In this document: piece after piece, positions 1 through 6,841 of the stretch | Numbering within the stretch: position 1 is the stretch's first letter | How the letters are laid out: every line of letters starts with the position of its first letter | From: Chitinophagales bacterium | GTDB taxonomy: Bacteria; Bacteroidota; Bacteroidia; Chitinophagales; UBA2359 | NCBI GenBank assembly: GCA_020629335.1 | Contig: JAHDDN010000127.1 | Location: forward strand, 1 to 12,313 | Reading direction: 5' to 3' | Length of the DNA stretch: 12,313 nucleotides | The notes under the pieces: generated by a model | What the model was told of the DNA's origin: nothing | Seen by the model: the letters and a program-made list of their open reading frames with translations, nothing else | Database searches by the model: none | Made by a program: the position numbers and the translations under genes

Positions 1-546
1 TTATCTTAATAAATGCACTGTTTGTCAAAAAAATACGTACAATTTGCCAAATAGCTTTTCATATTCTAAAAATAGCCTATGAATTGGGCTAAAAAAGCGT
101 TGAAAACTTGAAAGTCTCCTAAAAACACATTTTACTTGCAAATATATAAGCAAGTAGACGTCTTGAGTGAAAATCAGGCATTTATTGGACGGGGGAAACG
201 ACTTTTAAGATAGGCTGCTAAAATACTAAATTTTGACCTACATTCTACAATGAGTCACTATAAGAATATGAATTATTCTAATTATTTTGGCCAAGTAGCG
301 ACAAATAACCCTAAAATGTTGAAACAAAGGCTAGTGATGGCCTATCTATGTTCAAACAAGTTTTTTGAATTAAAAATAAAAGAGGTAATTGTCATAGCTT
401 AGTCACCCCCGCTCAATAAAAAAGATAGATTTTTGCTATTATCTTCTAAATATTTCTAAAATTAGTTTTAACTTATGTCCTCTTTGAATATCCAAGAACT
501 ATCGACATTATCAAGAAATTATTTAATCTATAAATATACATTCGCT
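1..546. other. Gene-free left flank
   Basis: I see no convincing coding region here. The stretch is AT-rich with stops in every frame. A small inverted repeat (AGAATA/TATTCT, about 262-278) is visible but has no terminator-like T-run. An in-frame ATG at 475 would extend the following lipoprotein by 24 residues, but that extension sits before a complete signal peptide, so I treat 475-546 as leader. No exact TAnnTTTG promoter box was found close to the lipoprotein start. Confidence 0.6.
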
Positions 547-780
547 ATGAAAAATTTAATTGGGTTATTTTCAGCGATCCTACTAATAATTTTTATTAGT
601 AGTTGTGCTAGTGAGAGTGCTAGCCTTGATCCAGCTCAAAGAGAAGCCAAAATAGACTCTTTAGTAACTTTACAACAAAGATTGTTAGAAGATTCTGTCA
701 ATCAGGTTTGTACTCAAAAAATGGGAGCAGATTACGCTACGCAAGTAGACTCGATGGTACAAGTACTTAAAAGTAAGTAA
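547..780 (+). CDS. Small lipoprotein (77 aa), unknown function
   Basis: I do not recognise a named family. The protein begins with a lipoprotein signal peptide (MKN, hydrophobic residues 4-17, then ISSC with the lipidated Cys at residue 20), so it should be anchored in the cell envelope, probably on the outer membrane. I chose the ATG at 547 rather than the upstream in-frame ATG at 475, because the latter puts 24 polar and aromatic residues in front of an intact signal peptide. The mature part is about 57 residues, mostly helical in character, with a second Cys at 55 and a VDSM motif at 67-70. The next gene has the same layout (lipid Cys20, Cys55, VDSM), so the two are probably paralogues. 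The 90-base gap between them allows co-transcription. There is no recognisable Shine-Dalgarno, as is common in Bacteroidota. Confidence 0.72.
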   Translation: MKNLIGLFSAILLIIFISSCASESASLDPAQREAKIDSLVTLQQRLLEDSVNQVCTQKMGADYATQVDSMVQVLKSK

Positions 781-800
781 TTTATAAGTAATTATTATTT

Positions 801-816
801 GAGCTTCCAGAAGCTC
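801..816 (+). terminator. Short intergenic hairpin, weak terminator or processing site
   Basis: GAGCTTCCAGAAGCTC forms a 6-7 bp stem with a tiny loop, followed only by TTTATAAATT rather than a long T-run. It lies 20 bases after the first lipoprotein. It could be a weak terminator or an mRNA stabiliser between two co-transcribed genes. Confidence 0.35.
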
Positions 817-870
817 TTTATAAATTATGATTTCCATTATTCATTTTAAAACTCAAATAGCTATATACTC

Positions 871-1359
871 ATGAAAAAATTAGCAATATTAATCTTAATG
901 ACTACTGTAATTAGTATGACCTACAGTTGTCAAAATAAAAATGTAGCAGAGCTGAAAGCTAAACAAGCTGCTGCTATCGATCAGGAGGTCTCTAACAGAC
1001 TAGACCCGATCAGAGAAGACTTACTGCGTGCTTGTGATACACGTGTCGATTCAATGATTTTGGCTCAAGCAGAAGAAATTGCTGCAGCAGAAGAAGGACA
1101 AAAAACAATTGCCCCTCCTAAACCAAAGTCAAGCGGATCAGGAAAGACATCCACCCCTCCACCAACACCAGCACCAAAGACAACAACAAACACCAATACC
1201 GATAAGAAAAAGAGTAAAATCAAAGGAGCAATAGAAAAAGTAATTAAGCCATCAGATACAAAGAAGAAGAAGGATAAGATGAAAGGGGAAAAAGTTCCTG
1301 TGTCTACTGAAAGTACTAATAAGAAGAAGAGTAAAATGAAAGGGAAAAAGAAAGATTAA
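871..1359 (+). CDS. Lipoprotein with Pro/Thr linker and Lys-rich repeat tail
   Basis: 162 residues, with no recognised family. Residues 1-20 are a lipoprotein signal ending TYSC (Cys20). A charged helical segment (about 25-75) contains Cys55 and VDSM at 59-62, matching the neighbouring 77-residue lipoprotein. A low-complexity Pro/Thr/Ser linker (about 80-110) follows, and then a strongly basic tail. The tail repeats an 8-residue unit three times: KKKSKIKG at 112-119, KKKDKMKG at 132-139 and KKKSKMKG at 151-158, ending KKKD. Such a tail could bind acidic polymers (LPS, DNA, peptidoglycan-linked anions); this is inference only. The gene ends 7 bases before the A-tract of a strong bidirectional terminator. 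The tail codons are AAG/AAA-rich and may be unstable by slippage. Confidence 0.75.
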   Translation: MKKLAILILMTTVISMTYSCQNKNVAELKAKQAAAIDQEVSNRLDPIREDLLRACDTRVDSMILAQAEEIAAAEEGQKTIAPPKPKSSGSGKTSTPPPTPAPKTTTNTNTDKKKSKIKGAIEKVIKPSDTKKKKDKMKGEKVPVSTESTNKKKSKMKGKKKD

Positions 1360-1366
1360 AAGAAAT

Positions 1367-1408
1367 AAAAAAAAGCCGCTACTGAAAATTCAGTAGCGGC
1401 TTTTTTTT
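1367..1408. terminator. Strong bidirectional intrinsic terminator
   Basis: A near-perfect stem (GCCGCTACTGAA at 1375-1386 against TTCAGTAGCGGC at 1389-1400) is flanked by eight As on the left and eight Ts on the right, so either strand yields a GC-rich hairpin followed by a U-tract. It lies between the converging lipoprotein (+) and EGF-like lipoprotein (-) genes and should terminate both. Confidence 0.93.
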
Positions 1409-1426
1409 ATTTCTTTCAATCAAGTA

Positions 1427-2119
1427 TTATTGCTTGTTGTAGATTGCTTGACAATCTTGAACATCTGCTGGTGATACAGTAACATCTGTGATTAAGAAGT
1501 TAATCGTTAAAATGGTACCATCATCGTTTATAAGACCATTACCTTGAGCTAAGAAGCCATCGCCATCTGGCTCTTGAGCTGGAATAATTAATTCGTTACC
1601 ATTTACAGTAGCTACTACTACATTTTCAAATAAGCCCCAGAAATTGGTAATTAAAACTTCACTCTCTGTAGAACCTGCTCCAATATCACTTGTATAAGAG
1701 GCAACTTCTCCTTCACAAGTTTCATTTACAAAATAGCTACCTGTGAAATTACTAACTGTTAACTCAGAGCAGTCTGCTCCTGTATAACCTGGATCACAAT
1801 CACAGCTTCCAGTAGTTGCATTATAAGTACCATTAGGACCACACGCATCTTCTAAACAATCAGCTCCTGTCCATCCTGGATCACACTCACAAAGTTCAGT
1901 TGTTTCGTTATAAGTACTGTTTTCCCAACAAATAGGGATACTACAGTCTATTCCTTCCCAACCTTCATCACAAATACAGTTACCTGTTACTTCATCACAA
2001 TCCCCATTAATACACAGTGTATTTTCGCAAAGATCGTCCGCACAGGATGTATACAATAACATACCGCAGAAAAAGCTCAGTAATACCATTACTGAACTCA
2101 TTGATTTTAAATTTATCAT
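1427..2119 (-). CDS. Lipoprotein with three EGF-like repeats
   Basis: 230 residues. Residues 1-26 form a lipoprotein signal ending LYTSC (Cys26). Three EGF-like modules follow. The first (31-59) has the full six cysteines (31, 36, 41, 48, 50, 59) and ends in the typical CxCxxGWxGxxC. The second (64-88) and third (93-117) keep only four cysteines (CxC, GWTGADC / GYTGADC), so one disulfide appears to be lost. The C-terminal domain (about 119-230) is beta-rich with two more cysteines (about 134 and 223) and ends QAIYNKQ; it resembles small Bacteroidota beta-sandwich or lipocalin-like domains, but I cannot name a family. It is probably surface or periplasm exposed. EGF-like modules generally act in protein-protein binding, and the ligand is unknown. 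It ends just after the bidirectional terminator and appears monocistronic. Confidence 0.8.
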   Translation of the reverse strand: MINLKSMSSVMVLLSFFCGMLLYTSCADDLCENTLCINGDCDEVTGNCICDEGWEGIDCSIPICWENSTYNETTELCECDPGWTGADCLEDACGPNGTYNATTGSCDCDPGYTGADCSELTVSNFTGSYFVNETCEGEVASYTSDIGAGSTESEVLITNFWGLFENVVVATVNGNELIIPAQEPDGDGFLAQGNGLINDDGTILTINFLITDVTVSPADVQDCQAIYNKQ

Positions 2120-2157
2120 TTTGATATTTTTAGTTTGAAAAAATTTCTTCTATAGCC

Positions 2158-2165
2158 CAAAAATA
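2158..2165 (-). promoter_or_regulatory. Candidate -7 box of the EGF lipoprotein promoter
   Basis: On the minus strand the sequence reads TATTTTTG, an exact match to the Bacteroidota -7 consensus TAnnTTTG, about 40 bases upstream of the start codon. No good TTTG -33 box lies at the usual spacing, only a TTA about 18 bases upstream, so this is a candidate only. Confidence 0.33.
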
Positions 2166-2210
2166 ACACTTTTGTGCATTATCTAAGCTATAATACAATG
2201 GAATTTGGAC

Positions 2211-2245
2211 TTTTACAAGCTATTGGATGTTTAATGCTTGCAAAA
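2211..2245 (-). other. Stem-loop downstream of porZ
   Basis: TTTTACAAGC (2211-2220) pairs with GCTTGCAAAA (2236-2245) over ten positions, with one G-U pair in minus-strand RNA, leaving a 15-base loop. It lies 35 bases past the porZ stop. It lacks a U-tract on the exit side, so it may stabilise a 3' end rather than terminate. Confidence 0.3.
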
Positions 2246-2280
2246 AAGAAAGTCATAATACCTAAACAAGGATTCTATAT

Positions 2281-4653
2281 CTAATTAACAATTGCAAACT
2301 TTGCTACATATGACTCCATTCCATCTTGACTATTACTAAATACCAAATAAACGCCAGAACTTGCCTTAACTCCTTCATAAGTATAACCATCCCAAACAGC
2401 CTGTCCACCTAAAGAATTAGTTTCATAAACCAGTTTACCACTCACATCTGTAATTTTGACATCGGCATTAAGGGCTAAGCCTTTAATAGCAATCATACCT
2501 TCATAATCTGGACGAACAGGATTAGGGTATACTAATACATTCTCAAAAGTGCGTCCTCCTGCAATAGCTTCTCCTTTATAAGACATGATTCCCTTGTCTG
2601 TTCCAAAAAACACTTGCCCTGTTTCTCTATTAATGGCTATATCCACTACATTATTAGATAAAAGCGGACTGTTATCTTCATTGAAGTGAGCTAATTGCTC
2701 CGTTCCATCTTCTGACATTAGCCATACACCATTAGTCGTTCCAAACCATTTTCTATTGGCATCATCTACTGCTACTGCTTGTACTATTTCTTCTGCGAGC
2801 AAGTAAAAGGTAAATTCTTGACGATCAACGGTTACCTCTGGTCTCCTTGCTGGACAATTGAATCCAGCATCACTAATCTCTCCGAAACAACTATAATAGA
2901 TAGCCCCATCTCCTGTACCGACCCATATATCTCCTTCCAAATCTTTTACGATACAATTTGCTTGGCTACTTTTAAGTGTATTTCCATCTGTAATATCCAA
3001 TTGACGATAAGTGTCATCATTGGCACTAATTAAATTTTCTCCACTATTACATACCAACAAGCCACGATTATCATCTACAATAATCCATTTTTGATTATAA
3101 TCATCTACCACCATATCTAATAGGGGAAAATCTGATAATGACAATCCATTTCCTTCTGGTCTAAAAGTATGCCAATCTCCCTCAAGGGTACGCATAATGA
3201 TAGGTTCTGGATTTTTGTAGGCCGATGCCCACAAATTACCTTGGTCATCAAATGAAATACCGCTTATTCGCACATCTTCATAATTGGCTTCGGAGGTGGA
3301 AGACATGGGTGTATTCAAGGTATTGTATATATCTACTAATTTATAATCGGTATCAAATTCTATAATTCCTCCCCAACTGGGTTCATCAAGAGATGGGCCA
3401 AAGCCACCACAAGATCCCAAAAACACATGATTATTATAAGGATTTACTCCTACTCTTACAATATCAAATATATTATCTAAAGCATCATTAGTATAACGAT
3501 TCACATTACTCCACCAACTGCCAGTATAAACAAATAGTCCTTGCGCATTTGTATTTCCTGAGAAATTACCTTCAACTCCTCCTGGAGCTACCCATAGATT
3601 ACCATTTGAAACTGCCATTTGAGTAACATCACTTGTTTTAGGACCATTCGGGCTAATAGATTGCATTTCTCCACTGGAAGTACGCTTTAATAAGCCACTC
3701 CACATATCTCCTACCCATAATTTACCATCCTTCCCAATAATACTTTCCATCGGGCGTCTCAGCTCATCTGTTACATAAAAGATGTTTTCTCCTTCAATGA
3801 TTACTACTCTTGCATCTGCAATACCTGTTGGAGTTTCTTGCCACTCTGTCAAAAGCAACTGCCCATTATAGAAGCTCATATCTTGAGGCACCCAATATTC
3901 GTCCTCTTCATAAATAGGTGTCCAAGTTTCCCATTCTGACTGATACTGATAAATAGTGCTATCTGTATAGGCATACATGGAATCCCCTTCTCTTACAATA
4001 AACTTAGCTGCTGAAGTAGGTATACCTTGTGTCTCGTCATGTAATTCCCAAGTTTGCAACTGACTAATGAAGGTATTATCTAAACTCGTCTCATAAATAC
4101 CTGTTTCGGTAGCTGCAAAGATGCGATTATTTGCCTCATCTATTGCGACCTGATTAATACTGGTTGATACGGAAGATGGACTATGAGCAAACTCTTCTGC
4201 CTCAATATCATAAATCACCAATCCAAAACTACAGCTCATATAAGCAAATTTCCCTACGATTATCAATTCGTTGATTTGCTTCCCTCCGATAATTTTTCTG
4301 CGAATATCGGGTACATTGATCACTTGGCCATTTTTGACCATATCAATATTCATATTTTTATAAACGGCTATTAATACCTGACTTTCTTCCTCATAATCGA
4401 TTTCTGATATTGTCAAATCAGAATAACCATCTAAACGATCCAAAATTTCTTTATTTCCAGTTCCTTTATCATATGAAAAAATAGAGCTAGAGGAACCACA
4501 ATAAATCTGATTCTCTACCTCTGTGATGGCTCTAACATTTTGGACTGGCAAATGCATCGCCCACTCTCCTACTGCTAAATCTTGCGCCAATAAACTAATC
4601 GAAATCAATCCAAAAAAACTTATTAGAATACTTATTTTCCAATTTTGTGTCAT
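2281..4653 (-). CDS. porZ: PorZ-like T9SS attachment-complex protein
   Basis: 790 residues, close to the known length of PorZ. A Sec signal peptide (1-23, ending LLAQ) precedes two successive beta-propeller-like regions (about 25-690) with repeated blade motifs such as IWVGTGDGAIYY, KWFGTTNGVWLM and VFFGTDKGIMSY, typical of two-component-regulator-style propellers. A C-terminal immunoglobulin-like T9SS domain follows (about 706-790): VYPNPVRPDYEG, then ITDVSGKLV, AVWDG and SSGVYLVF. In Porphyromonas, PorZ sits on the cell surface with PorU, PorV and PorQ, binds anionic LPS and passes it to the PorU sortase that attaches it to secreted cargo. The C-terminal signature differs from ordinary cargo CTDs in its PNPVRPDYEG form, which I associate with PorZ. 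A dispersed repeat begins about 30 bases upstream of the start, so the promoter must lie in that gap, within the repeat, or beyond it. Confidence 0.85.
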   Translation of the reverse strand: MTQNWKISILISFFGLISISLLAQDLAVGEWAMHLPVQNVRAITEVENQIYCGSSSSIFSYDKGTGNKEILDRLDGYSDLTISEIDYEEESQVLIAVYKNMNIDMVKNGQVINVPDIRRKIIGGKQINELIIVGKFAYMSCSFGLVIYDIEAEEFAHSPSSVSTSINQVAIDEANNRIFAATETGIYETSLDNTFISQLQTWELHDETQGIPTSAAKFIVREGDSMYAYTDSTIYQYQSEWETWTPIYEEDEYWVPQDMSFYNGQLLLTEWQETPTGIADARVVIIEGENIFYVTDELRRPMESIIGKDGKLWVGDMWSGLLKRTSSGEMQSISPNGPKTSDVTQMAVSNGNLWVAPGGVEGNFSGNTNAQGLFVYTGSWWSNVNRYTNDALDNIFDIVRVGVNPYNNHVFLGSCGGFGPSLDEPSWGGIIEFDTDYKLVDIYNTLNTPMSSTSEANYEDVRISGISFDDQGNLWASAYKNPEPIIMRTLEGDWHTFRPEGNGLSLSDFPLLDMVVDDYNQKWIIVDDNRGLLVCNSGENLISANDDTYRQLDITDGNTLKSSQANCIVKDLEGDIWVGTGDGAIYYSCFGEISDAGFNCPARRPEVTVDRQEFTFYLLAEEIVQAVAVDDANRKWFGTTNGVWLMSEDGTEQLAHFNEDNSPLLSNNVVDIAINRETGQVFFGTDKGIMSYKGEAIAGGRTFENVLVYPNPVRPDYEGMIAIKGLALNADVKITDVSGKLVYETNSLGGQAVWDGYTYEGVKASSGVYLVFSNSQDGMESYVAKFAIVN

Positions 4654-4683
4654 AAATGTTTTTTAGTAATGATGCTGGGGCTT

Positions 4684-4896
4684 CCCCAATTTGTTTTTTG
4701 GCCAGCGGGCGGACACATAGGTCCGCCCCTACATGGGCTGGCCAAAAAACAAATCGGGTCGGGCTGTCCGCTATTATGTGGCTATGTTGCTCCTACTTTG
4801 CTAAGTGCTGCTTGTCTTCCCTGCGGGCAAGCCATCGCATCACTAAGCGCCGTAAGTCGCAGCATGGCCGCCACATACCACTTCCATCCCTAAGCC
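4684..4896 (+). repeat. Mosaic dispersed element, copy A
   Basis: About 213 bases, visibly GC-richer than its surroundings. Part 1: an 18-bp perfect inverted repeat (4689-4706 with 4737-4754, extended by CCC/GGG after one mismatch) encloses a GGGCG...CGCCCCTACA hairpin (4707-4733). Part 2: a roughly 140-base module starting GGGTCGGGCTGTCC (4756-4769) contains TATGTGGC (4775-4782), complementary to GCCACATA (4870-4877). It also contains an inner GCTTGTC/GGCAAGC stem and a 30-base block (4850-4879) identical to copy B, and ends CATCCCTAAGCC. Copy B (6635-6841) has the same module in the opposite orientation. Paired internal segments suggest that structure matters more than coding. The element occupies the upstream region of porZ. 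Confidence 0.88.
4707..4733 (+). repeat. Short GGGCG-hairpin repeat, copy 1
   Basis: GGGCGGACACATAGGTCCGC followed by CCCTACA: a 7-8 bp GC-rich stem with CACATAGG-type loop and an asymmetric CCTACA tail. This is the apical hairpin of mosaic copy A. Four more copies lie in the window. It resembles REP-type palindromes that I recall from many bacterial genomes, which is memory and not a search. Confidence 0.85.
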
Positions 4897-4931
4897 AAGA
4901 CGGAATAAATCCTCAAAAAGATGCATGTAAG

Positions 4932-5090
4932 TAATTAACGTCAATTATTTCGGCAATTCTGCTGGCTTCTTTTTAGCTTATACTGCGTTATTTTTATTAG
5001 CAATAGCCCTGCTATTACTGGCTAAAAATGCCTTGTCTAAGCTAAAAATAATCTCATCAATAATACCCAAATAATTAACGTCAACTACTT
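4932..5090 (+). repeat. Long palindromic repeat, family C copy 1
   Basis: The centre reads TACTGCGTTATTTTTATTAG, then AATAGCCCTGCTATT and AAAAATGCCTTGTC (4981-5037). It is enclosed by an 11-bp perfect stem TTTTTAGCTTA (4970-4980) / TAAGCTAAAAA (5038-5048). Imperfect pairing continues outward to about 4939/5080, giving arms of roughly 42 bases. Both ends carry TAATTAACGTCAA (4932-4944, 5072-5084), itself nearly palindromic. It begins about 50 bases after the anti-sigma stop and may act as the 3' structure of that transcript. The box TTCTGCTGGCTT (4957-4968) recurs in copy 3. Confidence 0.8.
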
Positions 5091-5102
5091 AAATATACGT
5101 AC

Positions 5103-5837
5103 TTAATAAACAGGAACGAAAAATTGCTTCAAAAGGCTGTCTTCTTGGAGTGATCTACCACTATTTTGTTGCTGAAGGAAGGAATGATTAGCTGTGAAGC
5201 TGTATAAATCGTCATTATCATCTAAAAATAAATTTCCTATCATAGAGTTATTAGGTGTACTTGAATTGGTATTAGAGATTGTGATTGGAGATTGGTCTTT
5301 GGGGATATTAGGCGTACTTGCTTCTGTTATGTTTGCTGGAGGCGCACTAATTGTTTTCGTTTTGTAAACTACTTTTTCTACTATACGATCGACTGTTTTT
5401 TCTACGATTACTTCTACTGGTTTTTCAATGTAAACGGTATCGGTTTGGTACACTAATACTTGTTCTGGGGTGCTTTGGGGACTTATTTCTATGGCTTCAT
5501 TAGGATATATCCACCAAAACAGCAGTAGGCTTGCGGCTACGGCTAAAGCCGTTTGATAAAAGGGCATTCGATAATTAATAATGGCTCCTAATGAGCTTTG
5601 TTTTTCTTGGCGGTTTTCTTGGAGCTTGGCTTTTAAGGCATTTTGGTGACTTAAAGATGGTGTAAAGGCTGGACGATCATTCTTAAATAGTTCTTGACTG
5701 ACACGCATGGTATTATGGTAAGAGGTATAGCTATCCTCTTCCATGAACTGGAACACATATTTTTTTTCTTCGGCGCTTAGTTCTTTCCAGGCTTTATTTA
5801 CTATTAATGCTTCTAATTTCTCGTTAAAAGTATTCAT
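5103..5837 (-). CDS. Putative anti-sigma factor, single-pass membrane protein
   Basis: 244 residues. The N-terminal about 90 residues are soluble and predicted cytoplasmic (LSAEEKKYVFQFMEEDSYTSYH), a style I associate with Bacteroidota ECF anti-sigma proteins. One transmembrane helix spans about 93-111 (ALAVAASLLLFWWIYP). The periplasmic part has a valine/glutamate/lysine repeat segment (135-161: IEKPVEVIVEKTVDRIV), probably an extended or coiled rod. A Ser/Thr/Asn/Pro linker and a conserved-looking end (GRSLQEDSLLKQFFVPVY) follow. It lies directly downstream of the ECF sigma gene on the same strand, which is the main reason for the call. The likely role is to hold the sigma factor at the inner membrane until an envelope signal arrives. 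No zinc-binding HxxxCxxC ZAS motif is seen. The 174-base gap to the sigma gene is filled by a palindromic repeat. Confidence 0.72.
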   Translation of the reverse strand: MNTFNEKLEALIVNKAWKELSAEEKKYVFQFMEEDSYTSYHNTMRVSQELFKNDRPAFTPSLSHQNALKAKLQENRQEKQSSLGAIINYRMPFYQTALAVAASLLLFWWIYPNEAIEISPQSTPEQVLVYQTDTVYIEKPVEVIVEKTVDRIVEKVVYKTKTISAPPANITEASTPNIPKDQSPITISNTNSSTPNNSMIGNLFLDDNDDLYSFTANHSFLQQQNSGRSLQEDSLLKQFFVPVY

Positions 5838-5866
5838 TGTTTTATAGTTTTAAGTAACAATTCAGC

Positions 5867-6002
5867 ATGAATCAATTTGGGCCTAAAAATGATCTTTTGC
5901 CGCCATACTTCCGCTTTTTTGCGCCCAATAGCGCTGCTATTAAGCTTAAAAAGAGCGTCGTCGGACAACAAAATCTCTATTTTTATGCTCCAAATCATTT
6001 AT
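5867..6002 (+). repeat. Long palindromic repeat, family C copy 2
   Basis: The centre is TACTTCCGCTTTTTTGCGCC, then AATAGCGCTGCTATT and TTAAAAAGAGCGTCGTCGG. Outer arms pair imperfectly: ATCAATTTGGGCCTAAAAAT (5871-5890) and the segment to about 5900, against TTTTGT/ATTTTTATGCTCCAAAT (to about 6002). The arms share little sequence with those of copies 1 and 3, but the centre is shared. It lies between the sigma and anti-sigma genes, so it is transcribed inside their presumed operon mRNA. Confidence 0.75.
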
Positions 6003-6011
6003 GATGAATAG

Positions 6012-6587
6012 TTACAATTTGGGATCAAATATTTTCAGCTTGGCTGATAATTTTTTGATCGTATAAAAAATGCGTGATTTGACGGTACCTTCTGGGCAGT
6101 CTAAAATCTGGCTAATTTCCTTGATAGATAAATCTTCTTGATAGCGCAGCACAAATGCCATTCGATGTGCTTCGCTTAGTTCGTTGAGTTCTTCTTGTAA
6201 GCACTCTTGAAAAATTTGGGGATCGATATTGTCTGTGCTCCATTCCCCGTAATCTTCAAAGGTGAAGTCTTCTGCTTGGTGCTGAAGGTGTTTTCTTTTT
6301 GATTGATAGCGATATTCATTTTTGCACATATTAGATGCGATGGTGTATATCCAGGAGAAGAATTTTTTATCGGGATCAAATAGGGTTGCTTTTTCGATTA
6401 TTTTGATGAATAGTTCTTGGGTAAAGTCTTCTGCTTTATTGGTATTTTGGTAGAGCATTCGATAGAAGTAGTGGTACATTTTGGGGCTATAGCGTTGATA
6501 CAATACATTGAAGGCCTTATCGTCTCCTTGGACAATAAGGCGCATCAGTGCTTCGTCGGATTCTGTATTATATTTTTTTCTAAACAA
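6012..6587 (-). CDS. ECF-family RNA polymerase sigma factor
   Basis: 191 residues. Region 2 spans about 25-95 (AFNVLYQRYSPKMYHYFYRM, then DFTQELFIKIIE and FFSWIYTIASNMCKNEYR), covering -10 recognition and core binding. Region 4 spans about 130-185 (LNELSEAHRMAFVLRYQEDL) with the helix-turn-helix LSIKEISQILDCPEGTVKSR for -35 recognition. There is no region 1 or 3, as expected for ECF sigmas. The start appears to be TTG at 6587-6585: the first in-frame ATG (6545) would remove the conserved SDEALMRLI lead-in, and no in-frame ATG lies between TTG and the upstream TAG. I see no Shine-Dalgarno. It pairs with the downstream membrane anti-sigma-like gene. Mosaic repeat copy B ends 47 bases upstream and restricts where its promoter can be. 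Confidence 0.9.
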   Translation of the reverse strand: MFRKKYNTESDEALMRLIVQGDDKAFNVLYQRYSPKMYHYFYRMLYQNTNKAEDFTQELFIKIIEKATLFDPDKKFFSWIYTIASNMCKNEYRYQSKRKHLQHQAEDFTFEDYGEWSTDNIDPQIFQECLQEELNELSEAHRMAFVLRYQEDLSIKEISQILDCPEGTVKSRIFYTIKKLSAKLKIFDPKL

Positions 6588-6634
6588 GTTTTTTGGGTAT
6601 GTTGGTAATTGGTACTAATAGACTAACTGACTAT

Positions 6635-6841
6635 GGCTTAGGGATGGTAGCGGTATGTGGCGGCCATGCTGCGACTTACGGAACTTAGGTACGCGAAGGC
6701 TCCAATAAGAGACAAGCGGGCCTTAGTGTAGTAGGAGTAGCATAGCCACATAATAGTGGACAGCCCGACCCATTTTAATTTTTCATCAGAGGGCGCACAC
6801 ATAGGTAGCGCCCCTACGGTCTGATGAAAAATTAAAATGGG
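6635..6841 (-). repeat. Mosaic dispersed element, copy B (inverted)
   Basis: Reverse complement of copy A's module. It runs from GGCTTAGGG (6635) through the 30-base block 6652-6681 (identical to 4850-4879) to GGACAGCCCGACCC (6758-6771). A perfect 22-bp inverted repeat (6769-6790 with 6820-6841) then encloses a GGGCG...CCCCTAC hairpin (6791-6817). The arm sequence (CATTTTAATTTTTCATCAGA) is unlike copy A's arm, although both are fully self-complementary. Conserved boxes in the module (GGGTCGGGCTGTCC, CTATTATGTGGCTATG, TCCTAC, CTAAG, GCTTGTCT, CATCCCTAAGCC) alternate with variable stretches. Confidence 0.88.
6791..6817 (+). repeat. Short GGGCG-hairpin repeat, copy 2
   Basis: GGGCGCACACATAGGTAGCG followed by CCCCTAC: the apical hairpin of mosaic copy B. 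It reads on the + strand as in copy A, although the mosaic module itself is reversed, so hairpin and module are flipped relative to each other between the two copies. Confidence 0.82.

Noticed and set aside
475..546. Upstream ATG start for the first lipoprotein
   Set aside because: It would place 24 residues before a complete lipoprotein signal peptide.
2779..4374. Open frames on the + strand inside porZ (2779-3033, 4183-4374)
   Set aside because: Shadows of the strong minus-strand porZ frame, with no start context or domain features.
4645..4934. Two overlapping short + strand open frames (82 and 92 codons)
   Set aside because: They run through mosaic repeat A. Their peptide similarity to the frame at 6638-6901 (VGLSxIMWLCxSY) only reflects the shared DNA repeat, and conservation follows stems rather than codons.
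4932..5090. TAATTAACGTCAA at both ends as a target-site duplication
   Set aside because: The sequence is itself nearly palindromic (TTAACGTCAA) and lies in the inverted arms, so direct and inverted copies are expected without any insertion event.
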